NCBI GenBank assembly: GCA_017435745.1
Contig: JAFSEN010000072.1
Span: 1 to 45,951, forward strand
From: Oscillospiraceae bacterium
GTDB taxonomy: Bacteria > Bacillota > Clostridia > Oscillospirales > Ruminococcaceae
Direction: 5' to 3'
DNA length: 45,951 bases
How positions within the stretch are numbered: the stretch's first letter is position 1; each line of letters starts with the position of its first letter. The notes under the pieces were generated by a model. The model was not told the origin of the DNA and ran no database searches. It worked only from the letters and a program-made list of their open reading frames with translations. The position numbers and the translations under genes are program-made. Shown in pieces: positions 30,555 to 39,058 of this stretch.

Positions 30555-32453
30555 ATGGAAAATTGGCTTAAAAGTATCCACAGCGACGGCACAAAAAATT
30601 TTATAAGCGATCCCTCTCCAAAAATCGGCGATACCGTAAAAATCCGTCTTCGCCTTTCCGAAACTGCTCCGGTAAAATATGTGCTCATTCTTTCTTTTCC
30701 AAACGGTTCTGAGCATTATGAGGAAATGTCCTTGCTCAAAACCGAGCACGGGTTGGTCTATTACGAAGTTCCCCTTGAAATAACCGAAAAAAGCCTTCGC
30801 TATCAATTTTATATCGTAACCGAAGATACAATTTATTACTATACCCAGCGCGGCGTAACAACCTATATCCCCGACCATGTTTATGATTTTGTCGTCCTTG
30901 CCGGATATAAACAGCCCGAATGGGTAAAAAATTCCGTATTCTACCAAATTTTCCCAGAGCGTTTTTGCAACGGAAACCCGGAAAACGACGTAAAAACCGG
31001 CGAATATACCCAAAACGGCTTCTCCGCAGTAAAAATCGAAAATTGGGAAGAACCTCCTAAAAATTACGAGCATGCTCATTGCCTCGATTTTTACGGCGGC
31101 GACCTTGAAGGAATAATCCAAAAGATTCCCTATCTTAAAGAACTCGGCGTAAACGCAATTTATCTCAACCCGATTTTCGCCGCTCCTTCCGTACATAAAT
31201 ATGACTGCATCGATTATTTCCATGTGGATCCCCATTTCGGCGGCGACGAATCCCTTGAAAAATTAAGCGCCGAACTTCATAAAAACAATATGAAGCTCAT
31301 TCTCGATATTTCTATCAACCACACCGGCGTTGACCACAAATGGTTCAACCGCGACTGCATCTGGTTCGGTAAGGAAACCGGAGCATACAATAACCCCGAA
31401 TCCGAAGAACGCGGATATTATTTTTTCGGAGAAAACAACAGCTATCTCGGCTGGTTCAATGTTGAAACCATGCCCACTCTCAACTACACCTCCTCCTCTC
31501 TTCGGGATAAAATTTACCGCGCAAAGGATTCCGTCCTTAAAAAATGGCTCCGCCCTCCCTATAATATTGATGGCTGGCGCTTCGATGTGGCCGATGTCTT
31601 TGCAAGAAACGGAAAAACCCAGCTTGATAAAGAACTTTGGCCGGAAATCTGCTCCGCAATAAAATCCGAAAACCCGGATGCCTATATCCTTGCGGAAGAT
31701 TGGGGCGATTGTTACGAACATCTCCAGGGCGACCAGTGGGATTCCCCAATGAACTATTACGGCTGCGGAAGGGTAATTCGCGCTTTCTTCGGCGAACCGG
31801 ATCTTTTTATGAACCGCAACCATATCCTCCGCAATATCCGTTATAAAATGACCGCAAAAGATGTCGAAAACCGCGTAATGCAGCACCTTGCAAAAATCCC
31901 CTTCCCCCTTTGGGAAAACCAGTTCAACCTTTTCGACAGCCACGACGTCGGCCGCTTCCATAACGGTCCCTTCGGTTCCCTTGATAATCTGCGCGGAACG
32001 CTTATCTTCCAGTTCATCCTTATCGGAACACCATCCGTATATTATGGCGACGAAGCCGCCGCAAAAGGGCTCCCGGATACAACGGAAGGCTGCCGCTATC
32101 CAATGCCCTGGAACACCGATTTTAAAAACACCGAAAACTATCGCCTTCATAAAACGCTTATTTCCCTTCGAAACGAAAAAAAATCTCTCCGCCATGGTGG
32201 AATAAAATTTCTTTACGCAGAAGGAAGAACCTTTGCAATCGCCCGCTTTATCGATGACGAAGTGATAATCGGCGTAATTTCCGGCGAAGAAAAGGATACC
32301 GAAATTGAGCTTCCTCTTTCCCTTGTGGGAGCAAAACGCCCCAAAACCGAATTTTTGAACGCCCCTCTTGAATATTCCGAAAACAAAAACGGCGGAATAA
32401 CCCTTAAAATAAAAGCCGGAAAATCCCTGATTTTCGATTGCGAAATGATCTGA
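30555..32453 (+). CDS. GH13 family glycoside hydrolase (cyclomaltodextrinase/neopullulanase type)
   Basis: A 632-residue intracellular alpha-glucan hydrolase. An N-terminal beta domain (about residues 1-120) precedes the catalytic barrel, as in the cyclomaltodextrinase/neopullulanase subgroup. Conserved regions are DISINHTG, DGWRFDVAD with the nucleophile Asp344, ILAEDWGD with acid/base Glu381, and FDSHDVGR with Asp464. Domain B carries the YGGDLEGIIQKIPYLKELG block. A short beta domain ends the protein. It has no signal peptide, so it would act on imported malto-oligosaccharides or cyclodextrins. It is probably co-transcribed with the following M20 peptidase gene (33-base gap). Confidence 0.92.
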   Translation: MENWLKSIHSDGTKNFISDPSPKIGDTVKIRLRLSETAPVKYVLILSFPNGSEHYEEMSLLKTEHGLVYYEVPLEITEKSLRYQFYIVTEDTIYYYTQRGVTTYIPDHVYDFVVLAGYKQPEWVKNSVFYQIFPERFCNGNPENDVKTGEYTQNGFSAVKIENWEEPPKNYEHAHCLDFYGGDLEGIIQKIPYLKELGVNAIYLNPIFAAPSVHKYDCIDYFHVDPHFGGDESLEKLSAELHKNNMKLILDISINHTGVDHKWFNRDCIWFGKETGAYNNPESEERGYYFFGENNSYLGWFNVETMPTLNYTSSSLRDKIYRAKDSVLKKWLRPPYNIDGWRFDVADVFARNGKTQLDKELWPEICSAIKSENPDAYILAEDWGDCYEHLQGDQWDSPMNYYGCGRVIRAFFGEPDLFMNRNHILRNIRYKMTAKDVENRVMQHLAKIPFPLWENQFNLFDSHDVGRFHNGPFGSLDNLRGTLIFQFILIGTPSVYYGDEAAAKGLPDTTEGCRYPMPWNTDFKNTENYRLHKTLISLRNEKKSLRHGGIKFLYAEGRTFAIARFIDDEVIIGVISGEEKDTEIELPLSLVGAKRPKTEFLNAPLEYSENKNGGITLKIKAGKSLIFDCEMI

Positions 32454-32486
32454 TTTTTCCCCCCAAAAAAAGCAAAGGTGATTATT

Positions 32487-33878
32487 ATGAAAAAACAAGC
32501 TGCCGCCCCAAAATCCGAACGCAAAAACGCTTCTCCGGAAAAAATCCGGGGTTATTCCTCCGTTCTTTCAAAAATGATTTCATGCAAAACCGTTTTTGCC
32601 GAAAACGGAGAAAACAGCGCCGAATTTAAAAAATTCTATTCCGTAATCGAAGAATCTTTCCCCAATATTATTAAAAAAGCAAAAAAACTCGTTTTCGGAA
32701 GCGGCTGTTTCTTCTACATAATCGAAGGAAAAAACGCCGTCGAAAACATTCTTTTAATGTCCCACCATGACGTTGTGGATGGATGCGAAGGCTGGGAAAC
32801 CGAACCCTTTTCTCCTTCCGAAAAAGAAGGTTACCTTTTCGGCCGAGGAACAATCGACACAAAAACCCCTCTTTTTGCGGAACTTATGGCCCTTGAAGAA
32901 CTTCTTTCCGAAGGTTATGATTTCCCCGGAATAAATCTCTATATCGGTTCCTCGAACAACGAAGAATGCAGCGGAGACGGAATGGTCCTTGCTGCGGAAT
33001 ATTTCAAAAAGAACAATATTAATTTCAGCGTTGTCCTTGATGAAGGCGGCGCCATAACCGAAGGGATGATCCCCGGAGTAAAATGCAAAAGCGCCGTCGT
33101 CGCCGTCCACGAAAAAAGCCGCCACCTTTTCCGCTGCAAAACCGTTTCTAAAAAGCAAAGCGGCCACGGAAGTTTTTCAAAAGCAAAATCCACCCCCGCG
33201 GAACGGATAAGCCTTTTTATTTCCGAAGTTCTTAAAAACAGCGAAAAAATTTATAAGGCAGATTTTTCTCCGGAAGTGCGCGCAACCTTTGAACGCCATG
33301 TTCCCTATATGTCCTTCCCTATGAACTTCCTTTTCGGAAATGTTTCCGTTTTTTCTCCTTTGATTAAAAAAATAATGTCAAAAATCCCCGCCGCAAGCGC
33401 CATGCTGAAAACTTCCGTTTCCTTTACCGAAATCCGCACCGTATCCGAAAGTGATTCCGCCGCAAAAACAAAAGAAGCGGAAGCAACGATGTATCTTCGC
33501 TGCATAAGGGAAGATGACCTTTACCGCGGTCTTGAAAAAATAAAAAAGATTGCCGAAAAATACGGGATTGAAATTGAAGAAACTCTCCGCGATTACTGCA
33601 AACCCACCGATTTCAGAAAAAAGGCTTTTTCGGAAACCGAAAAACTCATCCGTGAAAACTTTCCGGATGTTGCCGTGGCTCCTTTTCTGCTGACCGCCGG
33701 AACCGATGCAAGAAGGCTCACCGACGTTGCGGATAACATCCTTCGCTTTGCTCCCATCGACCTCAGCAAATCCCAATTTGCCTCGATCCACGGAGCAAAC
33801 GAATGTATCTCTCTCGAAAACGTCGGCGAATGCGTTGTGTTTTACAAAGACTTCATCAAAAAAATCCGCATAAACTAA
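32487..33878 (+). CDS. M20 family metallopeptidase (ArgE/DapE/CPG2 type)
   Basis: A 463-residue zinc peptidase or deacylase. Metal and catalytic residues are visible in LLMSHHDVVDG (His, Asp), GRGTIDTK (bridging Asp), SSNNEECSGDG (catalytic Glu pair), VVLDEGGAI, and the C-terminal HGANECIS (last His). A dimerisation/lid domain is inserted in the middle, and TAGTDARRL precedes the end. It resembles the carboxypeptidase-type members that are long and have GRGTxDxK. The start is the ATG preceded by AAAGGTG; the in-frame GTG nine bases earlier is part of that site. It lacks a signal peptide. The substrate is not evident. Confidence 0.87.
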   Translation: MKKQAAAPKSERKNASPEKIRGYSSVLSKMISCKTVFAENGENSAEFKKFYSVIEESFPNIIKKAKKLVFGSGCFFYIIEGKNAVENILLMSHHDVVDGCEGWETEPFSPSEKEGYLFGRGTIDTKTPLFAELMALEELLSEGYDFPGINLYIGSSNNEECSGDGMVLAAEYFKKNNINFSVVLDEGGAITEGMIPGVKCKSAVVAVHEKSRHLFRCKTVSKKQSGHGSFSKAKSTPAERISLFISEVLKNSEKIYKADFSPEVRATFERHVPYMSFPMNFLFGNVSVFSPLIKKIMSKIPAASAMLKTSVSFTEIRTVSESDSAAKTKEAEATMYLRCIREDDLYRGLEKIKKIAEKYGIEIEETLRDYCKPTDFRKKAFSETEKLIRENFPDVAVAPFLLTAGTDARRLTDVADNILRFAPIDLSKSQFASIHGANECISLENVGECVVFYKDFIKKIRIN

Positions 33879-33914
33879 AAAAAAGAAGGAGGCTTTCGCC
33901 TCCTTCTTTTTTTT
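33877..33914. terminator. Bidirectional terminator between the M20 peptidase and nfnB
   Basis: AAAAAAAAGAAGGAGGC and its complement around a TTTC loop, with A and T runs on both sides. It lies between two convergent genes and touches both stop codons. Confidence 0.93.
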
Positions 33915-35322
33915 AGTTTTCAATCCCGCTTAAATATTTATGGATAGCCGCAGCGGCTTTTTTTCCTGCTCCCATCGCAAGAATAACCGTTGCCGCCCCG
34001 GTAACCGCGTCACCGCCGGCATAAACCCCTTCAAGGTTTGTCTTTCCGGTTTTTTCCTCAACAACGATCCTTCCCCTTTCGTCGCTTAAAAGCCCCGGGG
34101 TCGATGAAGAAACAAGCGGGTTCGGCGAACTTCCGACTGCAACAACGACCGTGTCTGCCTCAATTTCAAAACTGCTGTTTTCAATTTCAACAGGTCTTGG
34201 CCTTCCGGAAGAATCCGGTTCTCCCTGTCCCATTTTTACGCAGCGGATTTTTCTTACGCAACCTTTTTCGTCGCCGATTATCTCTTTCGGGTTCACAAAT
34301 TCCTTTATTATAACGCCTTCCTCTTTTGCGTGGCGGATCTCTTCTTCCCTTGCGGGCATCTCTTTTTCGCTTCTGCGGTACAGAATAAAAGTTTCTTTTG
34401 CCCCAAGGCGCTTTGCGCATCTTGCGGCATCCATCGCAACGTTTCCGCCGCCTATAATTACCGCCCGATTCCCGATTTTTATCGGCGTGTCGGTGTTCGG
34501 AAAATCAAAAGCCTTCATAAGGTTTATCCTTGTAAGAAATTCGTTCGCGCTGTAAACCCCGTTAAGATTTTCCCCGGAAATCCCCATAAAAACCGGAAGT
34601 CCCGCGCCGCTTCCGATATAAACCGCATCAAATCCAAGTTCGTTTTTAAGCTCATCTATGGTAAGGATCTTTCCTATAACCATATTGCATTCTATTTTTA
34701 CTCCTTGATTTTCAAGCGTTTTGATCTCTTTTTTAACAATCTCTTTCGGAAGCCTGAATTCCGGAATTCCGTATGACAAAACTCCGCCCGGCTGATGCAG
34801 CGCTTCAAAAACCGTAACCTCATATCCAAGTTTAATAAGATCTCCAGCTGCGCTGAGTCCTCCGGGTCCGCTTCCGATAACCGCAACGCGCTTTCCGTTT
34901 TTTTCGGTTTTTTCTGCCTTTATTATATCTTTTTGGCTGGTTGCATAATCAGCGCAAAAACGTTCAAGCCTTCCGATTCCAACCGGCTCGCCTTTTTTTC
35001 CGCGAACACATCGCCCCTCGCATTGGTTTTCCTGGGGGCAAACTCTTCCGCAAACCGCCGGAAGCGAATTTGTTTTGCAAATTATCCCATAAGCTTCCAA
35101 AAAATCCCCTTCCTTTATTTTTTCAATAAAAGAAGGAATATCAACGTTCACCGGACATCCTTTTACACAAAGAGGATTTTTACAGTTAAGACATCTCCTT
35201 GCCTCTTCCGCGGCCATCTCCGGAGTGTATCCCAAAGAAACCTCGCCGAAATTTTCGCTTCTGGTTTTCGGGTCCTGTTCCGGAATCTTCACTTTTAAAG
35301 GCGACATATTGAATTCCATCAT
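33913..35322 (-). CDS. nfnB: NfnB: large subunit of NADH-dependent ferredoxin:NADP+ oxidoreductase
   Basis: A 469-residue flavoprotein homologous to the glutamate synthase small subunit. N-terminal cysteines bind two [4Fe-4S] clusters: Cys44/47/52/56 (CLNCKNPLCVKGC) and Cys91/95/101/105 (CGRVCPQENQCEGRC). FAD binding is shown by VAVIGSGPGGLSAAGD, NADP binding by AVIIGGGNVAMDAARCAK, and the closing GGDAVTGAATVILAMGAGK is typical. With NfnA it would couple reversible NADPH oxidation to reduction of NAD+ and ferredoxin by electron bifurcation. The pairing with NfnA, overlapping by 4 bases, favours Nfn over glutamate synthase, whose large subunit is absent. Confidence 0.92.
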   Translation of the reverse strand: MMEFNMSPLKVKIPEQDPKTRSENFGEVSLGYTPEMAAEEARRCLNCKNPLCVKGCPVNVDIPSFIEKIKEGDFLEAYGIICKTNSLPAVCGRVCPQENQCEGRCVRGKKGEPVGIGRLERFCADYATSQKDIIKAEKTEKNGKRVAVIGSGPGGLSAAGDLIKLGYEVTVFEALHQPGGVLSYGIPEFRLPKEIVKKEIKTLENQGVKIECNMVIGKILTIDELKNELGFDAVYIGSGAGLPVFMGISGENLNGVYSANEFLTRINLMKAFDFPNTDTPIKIGNRAVIIGGGNVAMDAARCAKRLGAKETFILYRRSEKEMPAREEEIRHAKEEGVIIKEFVNPKEIIGDEKGCVRKIRCVKMGQGEPDSSGRPRPVEIENSSFEIEADTVVVAVGSSPNPLVSSSTPGLLSDERGRIVVEEKTGKTNLEGVYAGGDAVTGAATVILAMGAGKKAAAAIHKYLSGIEN

Positions 35323-36161
35323 TTTGTACCCCCAAGCAAACGGCAGCTGTGTTTTTCAAAAGATTCTTTTTCCTCTTTGCGGTAAATTGCACTTCTTTTT
35401 TCTGCTTCATCAAAATCGACAAGATGTCCGTCAAATTCCGGCCCGTCAACACACGCAAATTTTGTCTTTCCGCCAACGGTAAGTCTGCAGGCCCCGCACA
35501 TTCCCGTTCCGTCAAGCATAATGCTGTTCATCGAAACAACGGTCTTTATCTTCGGCTCTCTTGTAATTTCGCAAACCGCTTTCATCATGGGGATCGGCCC
35601 TATTACGAAGATTTTGTCATATTTTTCTCCGCCCCCAAGAAGTTCCCGAAGTTTTTCGGTAACAAACGCCTTTTCTCCTTTGGAACCGTCGTCAGTGCAA
35701 AGAAAAAATCTGTCCGAATTTTTACAAAATTCCTCTTCAAGAATTACAAAATCTTTTCCCCGGAACCCCGCAACAACGTCCGCCTTTGCACCCGATTCAT
35801 AAATCGCTTTCACAAGCGGAAAAGCAATGGCCGCGCCGGTTCCCCCGCATACGACACAGGCTTTTTTAATTCCTTCCAAATCCGAAGGTTTTCCCAAAGG
35901 CCCCGCAAAATCACTTATATATCCCCCTTCGGGTACCTTTGAAAGCAGCGCGGTCGTCTTGCCCACAATCCTGAAAACAATCGCAACAAATCCTTTTTCC
36001 CTGTCCGCATCCGAAATTGTAAGGGGAATTCTTTCTCCGCCTTCCGAAACACGCAAAATCACAAACTGGCCCGCTTTGGCTTTTTTTGCAATAAGCGGCG
36101 CTTCAATGCGATATAAAAATGTATCCGAATTAAGTGCTTTTTTCTCTGCTACTCTGTACAT
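35319..36161 (-). CDS. nfnA: NfnA: small subunit of NADH-dependent ferredoxin:NADP+ oxidoreductase
   Basis: A 280-residue FAD/NAD-binding subunit of the ferredoxin reductase-like fold, related to dihydroorotate dehydrogenase electron-transfer subunits. FAD binding is in ERIPLTISDAD and NAD binding in ACVVCGGTGAAIAFPL. The [2Fe-2S] site is Asp218, Cys222, Cys225 and Cys237 in LDGTGMCGACRLTVGG and FACVDGPEFDGH, the unusual Asp plus three Cys set of NfnA. It precedes nfnB in one operon and has its own promoter. Such complexes balance NADH, NADPH and ferredoxin in strict anaerobes. A sulfide dehydrogenase function is a less likely alternative. Confidence 0.92.
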   Translation of the reverse strand: MYRVAEKKALNSDTFLYRIEAPLIAKKAKAGQFVILRVSEGGERIPLTISDADREKGFVAIVFRIVGKTTALLSKVPEGGYISDFAGPLGKPSDLEGIKKACVVCGGTGAAIAFPLVKAIYESGAKADVVAGFRGKDFVILEEEFCKNSDRFFLCTDDGSKGEKAFVTEKLRELLGGGEKYDKIFVIGPIPMMKAVCEITREPKIKTVVSMNSIMLDGTGMCGACRLTVGGKTKFACVDGPEFDGHLVDFDEAEKRSAIYRKEEKESFEKHSCRLLGGTK

Positions 36162-36208
36162 TCTTTTTTCCTTTCGTTCTGCGGTTTTGCGCGTTTTTTC
36201 TTATATAT

Positions 36209-36237
36209 ATTTTACCATGAAAGATATTATATCACAA
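36209..36237 (-). promoter_or_regulatory. Promoter of the nfnAB operon
   Basis: Minus-strand TTGTGA and TAAAAT with a 17-bp spacer, about 45 bases before the nfnA ATG. Confidence 0.75.
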
Positions 36238-36345
36238 CAAAAAATAATATTTGCGGCTTTAAAAAAACTTTTTTCATCTGTTTTCCTGTTTTGCCTGCCG
36301 GGCGCGCTTTGCAAGCTTTTCCCGGTTTCTTTTTGCTGCAAAACA

Positions 36346-36399
36346 AATAAGCCGCCTGACCAGCAAATGTTGGTCAGGCGGCTTATTCTTTAATTTTTT
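36346..36399 (-). terminator. Terminator of the pilus operon (possibly bidirectional)
   Basis: A 17-bp perfect stem AATAAGCCGCCTGACCA and complement with an 8-base loop, flanked by A/T-rich tracts on both sides. It lies downstream of the last sortase gene. Confidence 0.82.
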
Positions 36400-36557
36400 C
36401 ACTGTGGCGGAGTCAACCCGCCGCTGCAGAGTAACATGGAAATAATATGTTTAGCGTGCTCAAAATGAGCACGGCACCCGGGATGGCGGCTGCGGCACTT
36501 GAGCACCATAATCAATTGGCCTTTCACTCTTAATATCGGCTTTTTGCCTTTTCGCTG
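36400..36557. other. Intergenic region with short inverted repeats
   Basis: No gene is visible in this 158-base stretch between the last sortase gene and the terminator. It holds a 7-bp hairpin GTGCTCA-AAA-TGAGCAC (36456-36472) and a nearby GGCGG...CCGCC pair, which may be 3' untranslated structure of the pilus transcript. Confidence 0.4.
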
Positions 36558-37175
36558 TTATTGATTGCGGTCGCATCTTATTGCAACACGAAAAGTTCCT
36601 GCCGGATTACAGGTAAAAAGGGTAAGATCCCATCCGCTTGTCATTTCCTCAACCGCTTCCGGCGGAAGCACTTCCGCTGCGGCAACGGAATAAAAGAACC
36701 TGTTTCCGTCCATATCTGTAAAAACAACCTCATCCCCGGCGGAAAGATTTTCAATATCCCGGAAATGTGATTTATAGTTATGCGCCGCAATTACCATATT
36801 ATCAAGATAGACAGAGCCAAAATAACGGCAGGGAGCAATTTTAAGATTCGGATAGCTCCATTCGTTTATAACCGGAAGTTTTATTCCGATTCTTGGAATT
36901 TCCAGAGTTCCGATATACCTTATTCCCTCGATTTCCGTTTCCGGCATCTCCATTTCCGGGTTAAGAATATAATCCGGAATCTCCTTTTCCGCGGCATTTT
37001 CGAATGTTTCAAAATCTTCTTTAACAACTATCTGCTGTTCAAGAAATCCGACCGCTTCTTCCGAAAAACTTTTCGCGTTTTTTCCTTCGATTATGTTATA
37101 AACCGAAAGACCTGCGGCGGAAAGGATTAAAATCAATCCTATTATAATAAATCCGGTTCCTCTTTTATTTTTCAT
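36558..37175 (-). CDS. Sortase family protein (second sortase of the pilus locus)
   Basis: A 205-residue sortase with one N-terminal membrane anchor (about residues 7-27). The catalytic barrel starts at YIGTLEIPRIGIKLPV, with His132 in VIAAHNYKSHF, Cys189 in LTLFTCNPAG and Arg200 in RVAIRC. It is short and lacks the C-terminal membrane helix of pilus-building class C enzymes. That fits a housekeeping-like or class B/D-type enzyme that attaches the finished pilus to the wall or processes the minor pilin. SD GAGG precedes the ATG. It overlaps the minor pilin gene by 11 bases. Confidence 0.85.
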   Translation of the reverse strand: MKNKRGTGFIIIGLILILSAAGLSVYNIIEGKNAKSFSEEAVGFLEQQIVVKEDFETFENAAEKEIPDYILNPEMEMPETEIEGIRYIGTLEIPRIGIKLPVINEWSYPNLKIAPCRYFGSVYLDNMVIAAHNYKSHFRDIENLSAGDEVVFTDMDGNRFFYSVAAAEVLPPEAVEEMTSGWDLTLFTCNPAGTFRVAIRCDRNQ

Positions 37176-38151
37176 AGCCGCCTCTTCTTCTGAAAATTCC
37201 CGCGGCAACAAAAAGAAGCCCCGTTACGAAAAGCGCAGGAACAGGCCACCAAAGCTGACCGGTCTGGGGAAGTTTCGGTCCATCCGGATCTTTCGGTGGT
37301 TCCGGTTTTTCCGGAGGCTTTGGTTCTTCCGGAGGTTTTTGTTTTTCAATACTGTTTTCGATTACAAAAGTTATTCCTTCCTTTGTAATTCGTACGGTAT
37401 ATCCTTCCGGAATTTTTTCCGAAACAAGCCATTGATGTCCTTCCTCAAGTTTTTCCCATGTATATCGCCAGTTGTTGTCTTTATTAAGAATTACAGTATC
37501 GTAAATTTTTCCGTCGCAGAAAAGATATACGGTAATCTCTTTCGGGCGGATGGATTCATAGCCTTTATCGTTCCAGATTTTAAGAACTTTTCTTGTTATA
37601 AAGCTGTCCGGCTCCAAATCCGGAACAAAGCTGTGCTTTGGTTTTATGGAAACGTCATAATTCCAAACTTTTTTCTCATTATCCAAAACCGGAATCTGTA
37701 TAATCGCGGTTTCCGCAAAATAGGTGTACCCGTCAACTGAAACAGGATTTCCTACAACGAGATAAAGCCCAGGTTTTAAACCCTCAAGTGCTAAAATTCC
37801 CTCGGAATCCGTTTTTCCCTTTGCCGCGGGAACGGAACCGTTTTGATAAACAAAACCTTCAAGGGCAGAAGCAAGTTCTCTCCAGGCTTCGTCGTTTTTT
37901 CCGGTTATGTTTACATTAAAATCGCTGAATTCTTCTGTAACAACAAATTCCCCGTTTTCGGTTATATTCGCAATAAGATAAACCGAAAATTCCGCGCCGG
38001 AAAGATTTTTTTCTCCTTCGCGGAAGATTATTTCAAGGCTTGATTCCCGCTCCGGATCGATTTTTTCCGAAACCGCAAAAGCCTTTGTGGAAGCGCAGAA
38101 AAGTATTATGAGCATAAGCAATAAAGCCAAAAATCTTTTAGTTTTCGTCAT
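37165..38151 (-). CDS. Minor (basal) pilin with LPQTG anchor
   Basis: A 328-residue surface protein with a signal peptide (about residues 1-28, ending KAFA) and a first domain of about 150 residues containing LSGAEFSVYLI and GLKPGLYLVVGN. A Cna_B-type domain follows (about 190-275: KIWNDKGYESIRPKEITVYL, NNWRYTWEKL, SEKIPEGYTVRI), then a Pro/Lys/Glu-rich wall-spanning stretch (KPPEEPKPPEKPEPP). It ends with the sorting signal LPQTG, a hydrophobic helix and RRRGG. The proline-rich tail suits a pilus base linked to the cell wall. The start is the ATG 8 bases after GGAGG. The gene overlaps both sortase genes. Confidence 0.88.
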   Translation of the reverse strand: MTKTKRFLALLLMLIILFCASTKAFAVSEKIDPERESSLEIIFREGEKNLSGAEFSVYLIANITENGEFVVTEEFSDFNVNITGKNDEAWRELASALEGFVYQNGSVPAAKGKTDSEGILALEGLKPGLYLVVGNPVSVDGYTYFAETAIIQIPVLDNEKKVWNYDVSIKPKHSFVPDLEPDSFITRKVLKIWNDKGYESIRPKEITVYLFCDGKIYDTVILNKDNNWRYTWEKLEEGHQWLVSEKIPEGYTVRITKEGITFVIENSIEKQKPPEEPKPPEKPEPPKDPDGPKLPQTGQLWWPVPALFVTGLLFVAAGIFRRRGGYEK

Positions 38152-38974
38152 AATCATCACCTCCGCTTTTTTTCTTCGGAATCATTATCTTAACAAACAA
38201 GGCAAGAAGAATTGGCACCGCAACCATCGGCGCAATGATAAGGGGTTCGATCTGTACAGCTTCGGAAACAACCCGGATGTTTTTTGCTTCTTCCGGATTT
38301 TCAACCCTTTCGCCCCGAACAAGAATTCTGTGCGTATTTATCGCATAGGGAGTACAGGTTATAAGGGTGCAGTAATCCTTTTCTCTTTCGATTAAAAGAC
38401 TGTCTGTTTCGTGGGGTTCAACAATCATAATGCTGTCAACCTCATAGGTAAAAACCTCGTCAAGAACACGAAGAATAAAAATATCCCCGACAACAACTTT
38501 ATCAAGATCGGTAAAAAGCTTTGCGGAAGGAAGTCCCCTGTGTCCGGAAAGGACGCAATGGGTGCTTTTTCCGCCGACAGGAAGGCTTGACCATTCAAGA
38601 TGACCCACCGCAATCTGCAAAACGGAATCTTCCGTTCCGTGATAAATCGGAAGTGTGCAGTTTATTGCCGGGATTTCGATATATCCCATAATTCCGATTC
38701 CGGAAATATCGAGGAGCTTTTCATATTCCGCTTCCTGTTCTTCATCTAAAACATAATGGTTTGTTCTTCCAACAAGCTTTTCGTTATATGCTCTTGCTTC
38801 GGAAAGAATCCTGTCATATTTTTCCTCATCAAGGTTTTTAATCTGTTTTGTATAGTCAACAATAACCTCGGTCTGGGTAAAAGAGTTCCAATAGTCGCTG
38901 ATAGAAGGATAGAGAAGCAAGGACAAGCCTGCAACAAGAATCAATATTAACAATAAGTTTGTTTTGTTCTTCAT
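38138..38974 (-). CDS. Class C-like pilin polymerase sortase
   Basis: A 278-residue sortase with N- and C-terminal membrane helices (about residues 7-23 and 247-267), the topology of class C enzymes that join pilins. The catalytic set is His145 in VLSGHRGLPSA, Cys207 in TLITCTPYA and Arg216 in THRILVRGE. The inhibitory lid motif DPF/DPW expected near residues 50-75 is not visible, so the active site may not be lidded in the usual way. It directly follows the major pilin gene, separated by a strong hairpin, and its AAGGAG site lies right after that hairpin. Confidence 0.9.
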   Translation of the reverse strand: MKNKTNLLLILILVAGLSLLLYPSISDYWNSFTQTEVIVDYTKQIKNLDEEKYDRILSEARAYNEKLVGRTNHYVLDEEQEAEYEKLLDISGIGIMGYIEIPAINCTLPIYHGTEDSVLQIAVGHLEWSSLPVGGKSTHCVLSGHRGLPSAKLFTDLDKVVVGDIFILRVLDEVFTYEVDSIMIVEPHETDSLLIEREKDYCTLITCTPYAINTHRILVRGERVENPEEAKNIRVVSEAVQIEPLIIAPMVAVPILLALFVKIMIPKKKSGGDDYDEN

Positions 38975-38989
38975 TGCAGACCTCTCCTT

Positions 38990-39024
38990 GCCGCACAGCC
39001 GCCTATCTAAGGCGGCTGTGCGGC
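38990..39024 (-). other. Hairpin between the major pilin and sortase genes
   Basis: A perfect 14-bp stem GCCGCACAGCCGCC/GGCGGCTGTGCGGC with a 7-base loop, between the pilin stop and the ribosome site of the sortase gene. No T run follows on the minus strand, so it is more likely a processing or stabilising element that favours pilin mRNA over sortase mRNA than a terminator. Confidence 0.7.
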
Positions 39025-39058
39025 TCTTTTAAATATGTATTAATATTACTGAATAATT

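Noticed and set aside
31263..32498. Minus-strand open frame of 411 codons opposite the GH13 gene
   Set aside because: The plus strand encodes a complete GH13 enzyme with all catalytic residues; the antisense frame has no domain and no start signal.
33913..35322. Glutamate synthase small subunit
   Set aside because: No large-subunit gene is nearby, and the gene overlaps an nfnA gene with the Asp/3-Cys [2Fe-2S] site, so NfnB is the better call.
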